Notes: a model not told the origin generated them from the sequence alone. Positions 14,549-23,262 are shown, counted from the stretch's first letter. The stretch: 26,809 nt of DNA from JBGOUV01 sp041477815 (GCA_041477815.1 JBGOUV010000037.1:1-26809); one strand, 5' to 3'. A program made the numbers and translations.

Positions 14549-14748
14549 GGCTTGGCTTGGAGATCTGGCGCACGCTCTTAGGGTTTGTGGGGCGGCCCCC
14601 TGGCCGGCTCCTGAAGTCAAGAAAAAACTGAGTCTTGGTACGCTTTTCCAGACGATGGCAGCGTGCGGTCCTACCGACGGCGCCTCCCGCATTGGCATCC
14701 AATTCGTCTTGGTCAGAAGTGCGCTACGGCACGTGGTTCCATCGAGCG

Positions 14749-16245
14749 TCAGGGCTCGAGACCCCACAAGGGTCGCCGCACCCTCCGGAAGGTGAATCGC
14801 GCGGGGTTGACGGCGGTGACGCCGCCGGTATCGACCTCGATGATCTCGCCGGCGATGGGCTCGTAGGCGGCTCGGAAGGCTACGGCCGCTTTCACCACCA
14901 GTATCTTCTGCCGCTGGGGTTGGATGCCGGCGCTGATAAGCTGCTGCAGGCTGAAGGGGGGCTCGCGTAGGGTGGTCAGCAGGACCAGGTTGGGCGCGGT
15001 GTCGGAGCCGCCGGGCAGTTCGATGACGGCGCTGGTCCCCTGGTCGTGGTAGCGCTGGCCGCCGTGGCGGACCTCGGTCTCGACGAACTTGCCGTCGTAG
15101 ACCAGCTTGACCCGGCCCTGGATCTCGACGGGCTCGCCGTGGAGGCGGTCGCGCTTGCCGCCGATCTTGGCCCGGAAGGCGGCGCCGATTCCGGCGCGCT
15201 GAGCGATCTGGACGGCCTCGGGGTCGGCGATCGCCACTACCCAGCCCGGGGCCTGCTGGCGCAGTAGCTCGGACAGAATGAAAGTACTGTCGCCGGCGGA
15301 GCCGCCGCCGATGTTGTCGCCCATCTCCACCAGCACCACCGGCGCTTTGGCGGAGGCTTTGGCGCGGGTGACGGCCGCGGCGGCGTCGGGGATGTCGAGC
15401 TTCATGCGGTCGCGGGCGTTCCAGAGGAGGTCGGCGATGCGCTTGGCTTCGCGCTGGGCGAGGTCGGGGTCGTTGTCGGTTACTACTACGACCGACGGGC
15501 CCATCTGGGGGACGTCGGCGTATTGGTAGCCGCCCGAGAAGCTGGCGGCCAGTACCTTGGGGTTGCGCTCGAGTCGGCGGGTTTCTTCGACGATGGGGGC
15601 CAGGGGCGGGACGCTGGTGTAGTGGAAGCGGATGTTGAGGAGCATCTCGGGCTTGGCCAGGGCTTGGGTGGGGCGGGCTTTGCCGTTGAGGATGCGGTTC
15701 ATGACTTCGGCGGCCTTCAGACCGCGCTGGCGCTGGTCGATGTGGGGGCAGGTCTGGTAGGTGAGTAGCGCCGTGGAGTACTTGACAATTTCAGGCGAGA
15801 CGTTGGCGTGGAAGTCGTGGGTGACCACGATGGGGAAGGCGGGACCCATGGCGTCGCGGATGCGGCGGACGATCTCGGCGTCGGCGTGGGGGTACTTGTC
15901 GGTGACCATAGCGCCGTGGAGCGCCAGCAGCAGGCCGTCCAGCTTTTGAGGAGAGGCCTTGAGGCTGGCGATAAGGTCGGCGGTGAGCGAGTCGAAGGCG
16001 GCGAGGGTGACCGGACCTGCCGGGGTGGCCTCGGCGACCAGCGCGGGGTACATCTGGAAGCCGTACTGCTTGGAGCCGGCGATGAAGCCGCCGACCTCGT
16101 GGTGAGCCTCGGTCCACTCGGGCAGGATGTCATCGCCGGTCTTGAGGCTGTTGCGCACGAAGGCGGCGCGGTCGGTGGGGAGATTGCTGAAGGAGTTCGA
16201 TTCGTGGAGGATGCCGCCGATGGCGACCACTACAGTGAGTAGCAT
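14749..16245 (-). CDS. M81-family metallopeptidase (MlrC-like)
   Basis: A 498-residue protein of the microcystinase C family (DUF1485/MlrC C-terminal domain). It opens MLLTVVVAIGGILHESNSFS, the conserved 'GGI.HE[ST]N.F' metal-ligand motif. It continues with VGGFI, LLLALHGAMV, GPAFPIVVTHDFHANVS (the D-x-H ligand region), LLTYQTCPHID, VEMGDNIGGGSAGDST, and the C-terminal beta-strand module ending FRAAYEPIAGEIIEVDTGGV. Known members hydrolyse linear peptides from cyclic-toxin degradation, but most M81 proteins in soil bacteria have unknown substrates. No clear signal peptide is seen although the first residues are hydrophobic. It begins 3 nt after the hydrolase stop and is the last gene of the five-gene operon. 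Confidence 0.85.
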   Translation of the reverse strand: MLLTVVVAIGGILHESNSFSNLPTDRAAFVRNSLKTGDDILPEWTEAHHEVGGFIAGSKQYGFQMYPALVAEATPAGPVTLAAFDSLTADLIASLKASPQKLDGLLLALHGAMVTDKYPHADAEIVRRIRDAMGPAFPIVVTHDFHANVSPEIVKYSTALLTYQTCPHIDQRQRGLKAAEVMNRILNGKARPTQALAKPEMLLNIRFHYTSVPPLAPIVEETRRLERNPKVLAASFSGGYQYADVPQMGPSVVVVTDNDPDLAQREAKRIADLLWNARDRMKLDIPDAAAAVTRAKASAKAPVVLVEMGDNIGGGSAGDSTFILSELLRQQAPGWVVAIADPEAVQIAQRAGIGAAFRAKIGGKRDRLHGEPVEIQGRVKLVYDGKFVETEVRHGGQRYHDQGTSAVIELPGGSDTAPNLVLLTTLREPPFSLQQLISAGIQPQRQKILVVKAAVAFRAAYEPIAGEIIEVDTGGVTAVNPARFTFRRVRRPLWGLEP

Positions 16246-16248
16246 CAG

Positions 16249-18120
16249 TTAATACCCCGCGGAGAAATTGTGATCGAAGCGCCCGCGCAGAGCCGGTTCG
16301 ATGCTCATGGTGAGGGCGGAGGGAACTTTGGCGTAGGCGTCGGGGCGGTGGCCGTAGAAGATCAGGGGACGCGGGGCCAGCCGGGCGGCGGCGTCGGGGA
16401 GGTCCAGGTAGCGGAGGATGTCCAGGAAGATGGGGCCTTCACGGTGGGAGGAGGGTGGATCGAGGAGCATGACCTGGTCGATCTTGGGATCGAGCAGGGC
16501 GGCGTAGAGGCCCAGGGCGCCGGACACGCCGCGGCCGAAGACGGTCAGTTTGCCGGGGTTCCAGGAACGCAGGACTTCGGCCGCGCGGAGGACGTCCCAG
16601 AGGCGCATGGAGTCAACCGTGCGGCCGAGGTGCATGGAGTTGCGGAGGGTATCCTTCCAGAAGGTCTTATCCCAGGGTACCGGGCCGACGCCGCGCGGGT
16701 AGACGATGAAGACCGCTACGGCGCGGTTGGAGAGGGTCTGGCGCAGGGTGGCCTGCGTGGCGTGGAGGTCCTCGCCGTCGGAGGCGACGTAGAGCAGGGA
16801 AGTGCCCGCCTCCTGACCGGAGCGGCGGAAGCCGTTCACCGTGATGCCTTCCTCGGAGGTGAAAGCGACGGGCTGGAAGCCGGAGGCGGCGGGAGAGAGC
16901 TGGGGGTCGGGCGCGGGCGGATGGGCCGGGAAGGAGCGGAAGAGGTCGCGCAGGTTGCCGGGCAGCGGGCGGCGGGGGATGAAGGTCTCATGGATGCGGT
17001 AGTTCTGGGCGTCGGGGGGAGGGGAGCCGTCGAAGACGGCCAGATTAGGGCCGGGCTCGTCGGTGTAGTCGAGGACAAGCTGTCGAGCCGGGATCTGCAT
17101 GAGGAAGCGGTCGAACCACTGGATGGCTTCGCCGCGCAGGAGCTCGGAATCCTGGTGGCCAGTGTCGACGACGAGGTTCTTGAAACGCTCGGGGTGGCCG
17201 TAGGAGGCGTAGAGGGCGCCCACGCGCTGCTCGAACTCCTCGTAGCCCTTCACCGGGAAAAGCACGTCCTGGCGGCCGTGCATCATGTAGAGGGGCCGCG
17301 GGGCGATGAGGGCGCCCTGGTGCAGCATGTCGTGTAAGTGACTATTGATGGCGAACATGCAGTCGCAGTGGTGGCGTTGGGTGTTGTCGGCCACGTTGGC
17401 GGCGTAGGTGGAGATGCCCATGACCGGGGCGACTACCTTGAAGCGCTCGTCGACCGCGCCGGCGAACCAGCTCATGGCCGCGCCGCCGGAACGTCCGGTG
17501 ATGCCGATACGGTTGCGGTCGACCTCCGGGCGGGTTTCCAGGTAATCGACGGCGCGCATGGCGTTCCAGACCTCGACGCCGGCGGGCGTGTAACCGCGCG
17601 CATACCAGTCGTACATTTCCTGGTTCATGACGCCGTGGTGCAAGGCGAAGGTCTCGGCGATCTGGATAGGGTCGAGGATGAAGCAGGCGTAGCCGTTACG
17701 GGCGAAGCTGATGCCGTGGCGCTGGTACATAGCCTTGGCGCCGTAGGGGGAGAGAGCGTGGCCGCAGACGTAGATCACGGTGGGGAGGCGGCCGGTGCGC
17801 TGCTTGGGGAGGTAGAGGTTGCCGGAGACGTAGAACTTGGGGAGGCTCTCGAAGGAGATCTTTTCGATGGTGTAGTCGGGCTTGTCGATGCGGCCCCTTA
17901 CGCGGACGTTGAGCGGGGTGCGGGGAGGCAGAGGAGACAGGCCCAGCATGTCTCGCATCTCTTGGCGACGCTGGTCGCGGACCTTCTCCCACGTGGCGCG
18001 GGAGGAGATCTCCTCGGCGGCGCGGTCGGTGATTTGGCGGGCTTGGCGGGTCAGGTAGGGGGTGATTTGGTCTTGGGCCAGGAGGGACGGGGCTAGGAAC
18101 AGAAGGAGGAGGGGCTTCAT
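16249..18120 (-). CDS. Exported tandem alpha/beta hydrolase (acetylxylan-esterase-like)
   Basis: A 623-residue protein with signal peptide MKPLLLLFLAPSLLA. The first hydrolase domain (about 60-350) resembles the AXE1/cephalosporin-C deacetylase-like family: SGNLYLPKQ, LPTVIYVCGHA (oxyanion strand), the nucleophile elbow GITGRSGGAA with Ser211, VVAPVMG, and VDTGHQDS with the probable catalytic His. The second half (about 400-623) repeats the fold in outline: LLYVASDG, AVFIVYPRGVG, then LTVFGRGVSGALGLYAAL where a canonical G-x-S-x-G would sit, VMLLDPP and PRPLIFYGH. It lacks an obvious triad and is probably inactive or structural. Likely substrates are acetylated or esterified sugars or peptides outside the cytoplasm. 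The start overlaps the blaI-like gene by four bases (ATGA), so the two are translationally coupled. Confidence 0.82.
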   Translation of the reverse strand: MKPLLLLFLAPSLLAQDQITPYLTRQARQITDRAAEEISSRATWEKVRDQRRQEMRDMLGLSPLPPRTPLNVRVRGRIDKPDYTIEKISFESLPKFYVSGNLYLPKQRTGRLPTVIYVCGHALSPYGAKAMYQRHGISFARNGYACFILDPIQIAETFALHHGVMNQEMYDWYARGYTPAGVEVWNAMRAVDYLETRPEVDRNRIGITGRSGGAAMSWFAGAVDERFKVVAPVMGISTYAANVADNTQRHHCDCMFAINSHLHDMLHQGALIAPRPLYMMHGRQDVLFPVKGYEEFEQRVGALYASYGHPERFKNLVVDTGHQDSELLRGEAIQWFDRFLMQIPARQLVLDYTDEPGPNLAVFDGSPPPDAQNYRIHETFIPRRPLPGNLRDLFRSFPAHPPAPDPQLSPAASGFQPVAFTSEEGITVNGFRRSGQEAGTSLLYVASDGEDLHATQATLRQTLSNRAVAVFIVYPRGVGPVPWDKTFWKDTLRNSMHLGRTVDSMRLWDVLRAAEVLRSWNPGKLTVFGRGVSGALGLYAALLDPKIDQVMLLDPPSSHREGPIFLDILRYLDLPDAAARLAPRPLIFYGHRPDAYAKVPSALTMSIEPALRGRFDHNFSAGY

Positions 18121-18488
18121 AGCAGGGAAGTGTCCAGGTTGTCCGGTGCAACCGCTCCCTTAGGGTCGCGGCTCAGTGCAGACAGGTGGTCGCGGAGGAG
18201 TTGGCGGGAGGCTTGGAAGTAGTCGTGGGTCAGGCGGTCTATGGCTAGTTCGCGGGCGGTCTCTCGGGCCAGCAGCGGCGAGTAGATGTGGGCGCGGCCT
18301 TGTTTGCGGCGCTCTACGGCGCCTCGGCGGGTCAGGCGGTCCAGCAAGGTCATTACTGTGGTGTAGGCCAGGGGGGGCCTGTGGCGGGTCATCTCCGTTT
18401 GGATCTCCCGGACGGTGGCCTCTTCCAGGTCCCAGAGGACCTTGAGGGCCTCCAGCTCCAAAGGGGGGATTCTACCGTGTTCCGGCAT
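18117..18488 (-). CDS. BlaI/MecI/CopY-family transcriptional repressor
   Basis: A 123-residue protein with the penicillinase-repressor winged helix: PPLELEALKVLWDLEEATVR, then EIQTEMTRHRPPLAYTTVMT, then LLDRLTRRGAVERRKQGRAH, then IYSPLL. The C-terminal helix bundle (about 80-123) would dimerise and, in BlaI/MecI, contains the site cut by the BlaR1/MecR1 protease. No BlaR1 (M56 peptidase) gene is in the window. It is instead fused by overlaps to the HD nuclease gene upstream (17 nt) and the hydrolase gene downstream (4 nt). Such repressors bind TACA/TGTA-type dyads, and one candidate lies in front of the operon at 20641-20662, which would give autoregulation. How the repressor would be released is unknown. 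Confidence 0.88.
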   Translation of the reverse strand: MPEHGRIPPLELEALKVLWDLEEATVREIQTEMTRHRPPLAYTTVMTLLDRLTRRGAVERRKQGRAHIYSPLLARETARELAIDRLTHDYFQASRQLLRDHLSALSRDPKGAVAPDNLDTSLL

Positions 18489-19455
18489 CGTCGTCGGGGG
18501 CTAGGAATTTATCCTTCTTGAGAATCTGGCGATCCAAGGCGAAGTTCATGCCGGTCCATTCGCCTTCCACGAAGGGATCGTTGGCGACGGAGGCGCGCAT
18601 GCTCTCCATCTTGGAGTCCAGGTCGTCCAGGTAGTGCAGGAGCAAGGCTTCGGGAAAGGCCGGCAGGGTGGGGGAGCCGAACTCGTGGTGGCCGTGATGG
18701 CTCAGGATCATGTGCTCCACCAGGATCTTCAGCTTGGGCGGGAAGTCGGGGACGGTCAGGACCTTCGTCTGGAGCAGGTTCAGGACGATGGCCATGTGGC
18801 CCAGGAGCTTGCCGGGGGTGGTGTAGGAGAAGCTGCGGCGATAGTCGAGCTCATAGATCTTACCAAGATCATGCAGGACGATGCCGGCCAGGAGCAGGTC
18901 GGGGTCGACGAAGGGGTAGTTGGGAGCGACGGCGCGGCCCAGGCGGACCAGCGACAGAACATGCTCCAGCAGACCGCCCAGGACGGCGTGGTGGATGGTC
19001 TTGGCGGCGGGGGCCGTGCGGTAGCGCGGCGCGATTTCGGGGTCGTCCAGGAAGGCGTCGAGCAGGGCGCGAAGCGGGGGGTTGGCCACGGCGGCGACGG
19101 CGGCGCGCAGCTCGGTCCACATGACGCCGACGTCCTGAGCGGTATGGGGAATGAAGTCCCCGATCCGGACTCCGGCATCGTCGAGGCGCCGCAGGGCGTG
19201 GACCTGCATCTGGGGCCGGTTGCGGTACACCTGGATCAGACCCTTGACCTCGACGAAGTCGTTCCGGTCGAAAGTGTCAGCCACTTCGGCCACGCCGTCC
19301 CACATGCGGGCTTCCAGCATCCCGGTGCGGTCACCGAGCAGCAGGGAGAGGTAGGACTTGCCGCCCTTATCCTGGCGAACTTCCTTGGACTGAACTAGAA
19401 AAACCGACTTCGCGACCTGGTTGGGTTGAAGCTCGCGAACAAACAGGGTCTTCAA
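18472..19455 (-). CDS. YhaM-like 3'-5' exoribonuclease (OB-fold plus HD domain)
   Basis: A 327-residue cytoplasmic protein. Residues 1-95 form an OB-fold: VFLVQSKEVRQDKGGKSYLS, LLLGDRTGMLEARMWD, DFVEVKGLIQVYRNRPQMQV. Residues about 155-300 form an HD phosphohydrolase: TIHHAVLGGLLEHVLSLV, then LLLAGIVLHDLGKIYEL with the HD pair, then MILSHHGHHEFGSPTLPAFP and EALLLHYLDDLDSKM. This order is that of YhaM/CBF1 exoribonucleases, which degrade RNA and also single-stranded DNA from 3' ends with Mn2+ or Co2+. The gene starts 9 nt after the SurA-like gene and overlaps the repressor gene by 17 nt, so it sits inside the operon. Confidence 0.88.
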   Translation of the reverse strand: MKTLFVRELQPNQVAKSVFLVQSKEVRQDKGGKSYLSLLLGDRTGMLEARMWDGVAEVADTFDRNDFVEVKGLIQVYRNRPQMQVHALRRLDDAGVRIGDFIPHTAQDVGVMWTELRAAVAAVANPPLRALLDAFLDDPEIAPRYRTAPAAKTIHHAVLGGLLEHVLSLVRLGRAVAPNYPFVDPDLLLAGIVLHDLGKIYELDYRRSFSYTTPGKLLGHMAIVLNLLQTKVLTVPDFPPKLKILVEHMILSHHGHHEFGSPTLPAFPEALLLHYLDDLDSKMESMRASVANDPFVEGEWTGMNFALDRQILKKDKFLAPDDDAGTR

Positions 19456-19464
19456 ATGAAATTC

Positions 19465-20631
19465 CTACTTCTTTTCCGGTTCCTTCGGCGCTTCGGCAGC
19501 CGGCTTGTCCGCGGCGGCCGCTTTCGGGGAGCCGCCCCCGTGGGGGATCACGAACAGAAACTTCTTTTTCTTCCTCCCGGCCACCTCGGCCTTGGTGGTA
19601 ACGGCGGCCTTGAAACTCTCGGGGTCTTTCCACGTGGTGTCCTGGCCCTCGGCGGCGCCGCTGTCGATGAAGCCGGGACGGATCTCGATGAAGGCGTTCT
19701 GCCGGAGTCTGGTCAGATATTCGCGCATGGCCGGGGTCATACGGGGCATGTAGAGGCGCTCAGTGATCTCCTGCTCCACGTCCGCCAGGGCCGCCTGGCC
19801 TTCCTGGTGGCGCTCTTCCAGACGCAGGATCAGGAAACCGTTCTTGCGTTTGAGGAGCTCGCTGTTCTGCCCGCGGCGCATATTGAAGGCCAGATCCTCG
19901 ATTTCCTTGTCCAGCACGCCGCGCTTGAAGAAGCCGATGTCGCCGCCCTGCTTGGCCGATTCCGACTCCGAGTTCTTGGTGGCCACTTCGGCGAAGCGCT
20001 CGCCCTTCTTCAGGCGGGCCAGCAAGTCGTTGGCCTTCTTCTCGACGGCCGGGACCTCCTTCGGGTCCTTGCCTTCGATGGACAGGAAAATCTCGCGCAA
20101 GTGGACCTGCTCGGGCCGTACAAACTCGCTCTTGTGCTCGTCGTAGTACTTCTGGATTTCCTCCTTGGGGACGCTGATCTTGGAGCCTACTTCCTGCCCC
20201 ACCACGCGCTGGGTGAGGATCTGGTTGCGGATGCGCTCCTTGAAGTCCTCGTAGGGTGCGCCGGCCTTCTCGCCGATGAATTTCTCGAACTCCTCCATGG
20301 ACGCGATGTTGTACTGGCGGCGCAGGTCGTCCATGTACTTGACGATCTGGGTTTCCACGCTGATGTTCAGCTCTTTGCCGCGCTGGACCAGGAGACTCTG
20401 GTCGATGAGGTCGCGCAGCACTTCCTTCTGGTGTTCGACCAGGGATTGCTGGAGCTTTTCACCCTCGGCCTTCTGGCGGGCCATCTCGGCCTCGTACTCG
20501 GCCATCTCCCGTTCGATCTCCGAGCGGGTGACGATCTGGCCGTTAATCTTGGCAACGATTTCCTCCACCACGCGGACATCGGCGGCGGCGGCCGGCAGGG
20601 CCAGCCCTAAAAGGATACAGGTGAAGCGCAT
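19465..20631 (-). CDS. SurA-like periplasmic peptidyl-prolyl isomerase (PpiC/parvulin)
   Basis: A 388-residue exported chaperone. Signal peptide MRFTCILLGLALPAAAA is followed by the SurA N-terminal pattern VVEEIVAKINGQIVTRSEIE, a long helical region, and one parvulin domain (about 190-290): PEQVHLREIFLS, KGERFAEVATKNSESESAKQ, GGDIGFFKRGVLDKEIEDLA, FLILRLEERH. The C-terminus is unusual, with a GRKKKKFLFVIPHGGG stretch and an Ala/Pro/Lys tail. I chose the ATG at 20631 because it gives a standard signal peptide; an in-frame ATG at 20646 would add MDNRG. It folds or escorts outer-membrane proteins, which fits the TonB receptor gene ending 57 nt upstream. It is first in the five-gene operon; a BlaI-like dyad covers its promoter region. 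Confidence 0.88.
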   Translation of the reverse strand: MRFTCILLGLALPAAAADVRVVEEIVAKINGQIVTRSEIEREMAEYEAEMARQKAEGEKLQQSLVEHQKEVLRDLIDQSLLVQRGKELNISVETQIVKYMDDLRRQYNIASMEEFEKFIGEKAGAPYEDFKERIRNQILTQRVVGQEVGSKISVPKEEIQKYYDEHKSEFVRPEQVHLREIFLSIEGKDPKEVPAVEKKANDLLARLKKGERFAEVATKNSESESAKQGGDIGFFKRGVLDKEIEDLAFNMRRGQNSELLKRKNGFLILRLEERHQEGQAALADVEQEITERLYMPRMTPAMREYLTRLRQNAFIEIRPGFIDSGAAEGQDTTWKDPESFKAAVTTKAEVAGRKKKKFLFVIPHGGGSPKAAAADKPAAEAPKEPEKK

Positions 20632-20640
20632 ACCTCTATT

Positions 20641-20662
20641 GTCCATTACGTTTGTAGTGGAC
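20641..20662 (-). promoter_or_regulatory. Candidate BlaI/MecI-type operator before the SurA-like operon
   Basis: A 22-bp dyad whose 9-bp arms (GTCCATTAC and GTAGTGGAC) surround GTTT with one mismatch. On the minus strand the core is ACTAC-AAAC-GTAAT. As recalled, the staphylococcal bla operator core is ATTAC-AACT-GTAAT, so the half-site spacing and most bases agree. It lies 9 nt upstream of the SurA-like start codon (20631) and overlaps the alternative ATG at 20646. The same half-sites recur at 9790-9803. The only BlaI-family gene visible is the third gene of this operon. Confidence 0.5.
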
Positions 20663-20687
20663 GCAACTGGTTTCTCGCCTTGCCCCG

Positions 20688-23252
20688 TCAGAACCGAAAC
20701 CGGAACCCTGCCTGCATGCGGCGCGCCGGGTAAGCCGACACCGCCTTGCCGAAAAACGGCGAGCTGAGGTTGCCCACATACGTCACGTAGTTCACGCGGT
20801 TCAGCAGATTGAAGCCTTCCAGGCTCAATGTGATCACAGGCCCCTTTTCCCTCTTCGTAGCATCGAGCAGGAAGTCCCGCGCCATCCGCAGATCGAGCGT
20901 GGCGTTGCCGGGACCCTCCAGAGTATTGCGTTTGACGCCCGGCGGACGGTCGGCCGCGAGCGAATCTCCGTTGTCGTCGCGCCCGGTGGTGAGCGAGTAG
21001 GGGGCGCCGGTCCGGGCGGTGAAGAGGATGCCGGCGTCGAACCAGCGCCCGGCCTTGGCCGTGCCGGTGAGCGCCACGCGGTGGCGCCCGTCGAAATCGG
21101 CCCGCGACCACTCCGAAGCAGTGTCGTAGTTGTAGGCATGGAAGCTGTAGATCCCGCTGGTGTCGTTGTAGGTGCGCGCCAGGACGTATTGCGCCGTACC
21201 GGTGAAGACCTTCGTGACCTTCCCGCGCAGGGCGACCTCGAGCGAATGCGCGATCTGGTTGCCCGACGACTCGAATTGCCGGATCTGCGCGAAGCCCGGT
21301 TGGGGCCGCGCGGTGAACGGCGGCAGCGGCGCGTTGACGTCGCGCGAGCGGAACAGGGACACGCCCTTCGCATAGGTATAATTGATTGTCAGAGCAGTGG
21401 CCTTGTGGAGCTGCGTCTCGACGCCGGCGCCGCCCTGAAACGCGTAGGGATTCCGCACCCCGGGCGCGAAACGCGCCAGCGAAAGGGGTGGCGCAGCCGC
21501 TCGGCTCCCGCCGGGGAACGGATTCGGGTAGGAGGGGTTCTCCAGGAGGATCTGGCGCAGGCGCGAGCCGTTGTAAAGGTCCACGTCGGCCACGGGCCGG
21601 GTCCCGGAGCGTTCGTAGAAGAGCCCGGCGCCGCCCCGCAGCACCACCCGTTTGCTCTGGCCCGGCGCCCAGGCGAAAGAGGCGCGCGGCGCGACATTGT
21701 TATGGTCACCCAGCCCGTCCTGCCAGTCGGCGCGGACGCCGAAGCCCAGCGAGAGGTTCGGGCGGAGCCGATAGTTGTCCTGAACAAATGCGCCCAGGTC
21801 CTTTTGCAGCGGCGCCACGTGGCCGTCGCCCTGCTGCTGGGAGAACGTGAACGGCCGGCCCAGCCGGTAATCCTCCAGCGAGGAGAAGTAGAACGTCCCC
21901 CAGGCATTGGTGAGGTTGTTGAGGCCGCGGCGGTTGATGTCGTAGGAGTTGCCGCCGACTTTGAGCAGGTGCCGGCCCGCCGACCACGAGAGGATTTCCG
22001 CGAATTGAAAGTCGATCTCGGTGCGGTGCTGGTCGGTCTGGGCGCTGCCTCCGGTGAAAGCGTCGAGCACGACGATGCGGGGCGCGCCGGGCGTTACGCT
22101 GACCGTGTAGTCGTTGTGCCGCCCGGTGCGGGTGCTGAACTCGTTGATCAGGTTTGGAGAGAGCGCGATGCGGTGGTGCAGATAGAAATGGTTCTGGAGG
22201 TCGAAGTAGTTCGCGCCGGCCTCGGGAAGCGTGAAGCCTCCGATCCCCTGGCCCCTTAGCGATTCCTTTTGAAACTCGTGCCGCAGGGTGATGGTGTGCC
22301 CGGGCCGGATCTCGTGGCTGGCGCGCGCGGAGACAAACGTGGAGCGCGCCGGCGTCGGCGCATTCTCACGGACGTCGCCCGCCAGCGTACGGGCGAAGAT
22401 CACGGCCTGCGGGTCCGTGCGGTCATGGTTCACGCTGACCACGAAGGAATTGCGCTTGCCGTCGCCGAGCGGACCGGTGAGCGAGCCTTCGAACGATTTC
22501 CAGTGCGACGGGGGCCGCGTGGCGGCGAAAGCATTGCGCGCGTCCAGGCGATGGTCCCGAAGCTGCAAATTGAACGTGCCATGCAAGTCCGGCGTGCCCG
22601 CCTTGGTGATGATCTCCAGCCGGCTGCGGCCGGGCCGGAAAAACTCCGCCGAGTAGGGGTTCTGGTTGATGCGCACTTCCTGGATCGCCGAAACCGAGAC
22701 GCTCAGGTGCGAGCCCTCCATTCCATCGACGACCATGATCGCGCCGCTCGCGCCCACTGCCGCCGGATCGAGGAAGCGGGAGAGGGCGCCGATCACGTCG
22801 TGTTCGAGAGCCGGCAGGTTATCGAGCGCGGCGCGGTCCACCAGCACCACGTCGAGGTTTGCCGCCGCCTCCGGCCGAACCTCGATCTCGGCCTCGCGAA
22901 CGTCCAGTTTCTGCTCGAGCACGGCCAGAGAAAGGCGAATATCGAGCGGCACGGGAGATCGCGCTCCCACTCGAACGGGGGCGGTGTAGCGGCGAAAACC
23001 GGGATGTTCCATCTCGATCTGATACCGTCCGGGCGCTACATGGTCGAAGACGAACGTTCCATCCGCGCCGGACTCGGTGCTGACCCGGCTGCCGTCCGGG
23101 CGTCGCAGATCGACCGTGGCCCCCGGCACGGCTCCACCGCTGGCATCGTAGATAACCCCGGAGAGGGACACCCCGGAGGGTTTTCCCTGCGCCAGAGCGG
23201 GGCTCCGCGCCAGGACCGAAGCCAGCAACCCGACCACGAGAAGGCGTTTCAT
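20688..23252 (-). CDS. TonB-dependent receptor, Oar-like with carboxypeptidase-regulatory domain
   Basis: An 854-residue outer-membrane protein. Signal peptide MKRLLVVGLLASVLARSPAL ending AQG is followed by a CarboxypepD_reg-like domain (about 28-110): VSLSGVIYDASGGAVPGATV, GTFVFDHVAPGRYQIEMEHP, GFRRY. The plug region contains AIMVVDGMEGSHLSVSVSAI and RINQNPYSAEFFRPGRSRLE, followed by a 22-strand-type barrel rich in alternating aromatic residues. It ends ARRMQAGFRFRF with the terminal Phe recognised by the BAM complex. Such receptors import large substrates such as glycans or peptides using TonB energy; the ligand is unknown. The plug has no obvious TonB box. GAGG lies 5 nt before the ATG and a TATACT box just upstream. 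The gene is on the same strand as the SurA-like operon and ends 57 nt before it. Confidence 0.88.
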   Translation of the reverse strand: MKRLLVVGLLASVLARSPALAQGKPSGVSLSGVIYDASGGAVPGATVDLRRPDGSRVSTESGADGTFVFDHVAPGRYQIEMEHPGFRRYTAPVRVGARSPVPLDIRLSLAVLEQKLDVREAEIEVRPEAAANLDVVLVDRAALDNLPALEHDVIGALSRFLDPAAVGASGAIMVVDGMEGSHLSVSVSAIQEVRINQNPYSAEFFRPGRSRLEIITKAGTPDLHGTFNLQLRDHRLDARNAFAATRPPSHWKSFEGSLTGPLGDGKRNSFVVSVNHDRTDPQAVIFARTLAGDVRENAPTPARSTFVSARASHEIRPGHTITLRHEFQKESLRGQGIGGFTLPEAGANYFDLQNHFYLHHRIALSPNLINEFSTRTGRHNDYTVSVTPGAPRIVVLDAFTGGSAQTDQHRTEIDFQFAEILSWSAGRHLLKVGGNSYDINRRGLNNLTNAWGTFYFSSLEDYRLGRPFTFSQQQGDGHVAPLQKDLGAFVQDNYRLRPNLSLGFGVRADWQDGLGDHNNVAPRASFAWAPGQSKRVVLRGGAGLFYERSGTRPVADVDLYNGSRLRQILLENPSYPNPFPGGSRAAAPPLSLARFAPGVRNPYAFQGGAGVETQLHKATALTINYTYAKGVSLFRSRDVNAPLPPFTARPQPGFAQIRQFESSGNQIAHSLEVALRGKVTKVFTGTAQYVLARTYNDTSGIYSFHAYNYDTASEWSRADFDGRHRVALTGTAKAGRWFDAGILFTARTGAPYSLTTGRDDNGDSLAADRPPGVKRNTLEGPGNATLDLRMARDFLLDATKREKGPVITLSLEGFNLLNRVNYVTYVGNLSSPFFGKAVSAYPARRMQAGFRFRF

Positions 23253-23262
23253 TCCCGCCTCT

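Noticed and set aside
14549..14748. Terminator between the two convergent operons
   Set aside because: GGGGCGGCCCC and a six-A run (six T on the minus strand) are present but are not arranged as stem plus U-run on either strand.
16231..16245. CTAC-N5-GTAG dyad at the start of the M81 gene as a third BlaI-type site
   Set aside because: Spacer is 5 rather than 4, it lies within an operon at a 3-nt junction, and bases outside CTAC/GTAG do not match.
16270..18096. Long plus-strand frames opposite the esterase gene
   Set aside because: Antisense shadows of a gene with signal peptide and catalytic motifs; composition is the mirror image of the esterase codons.
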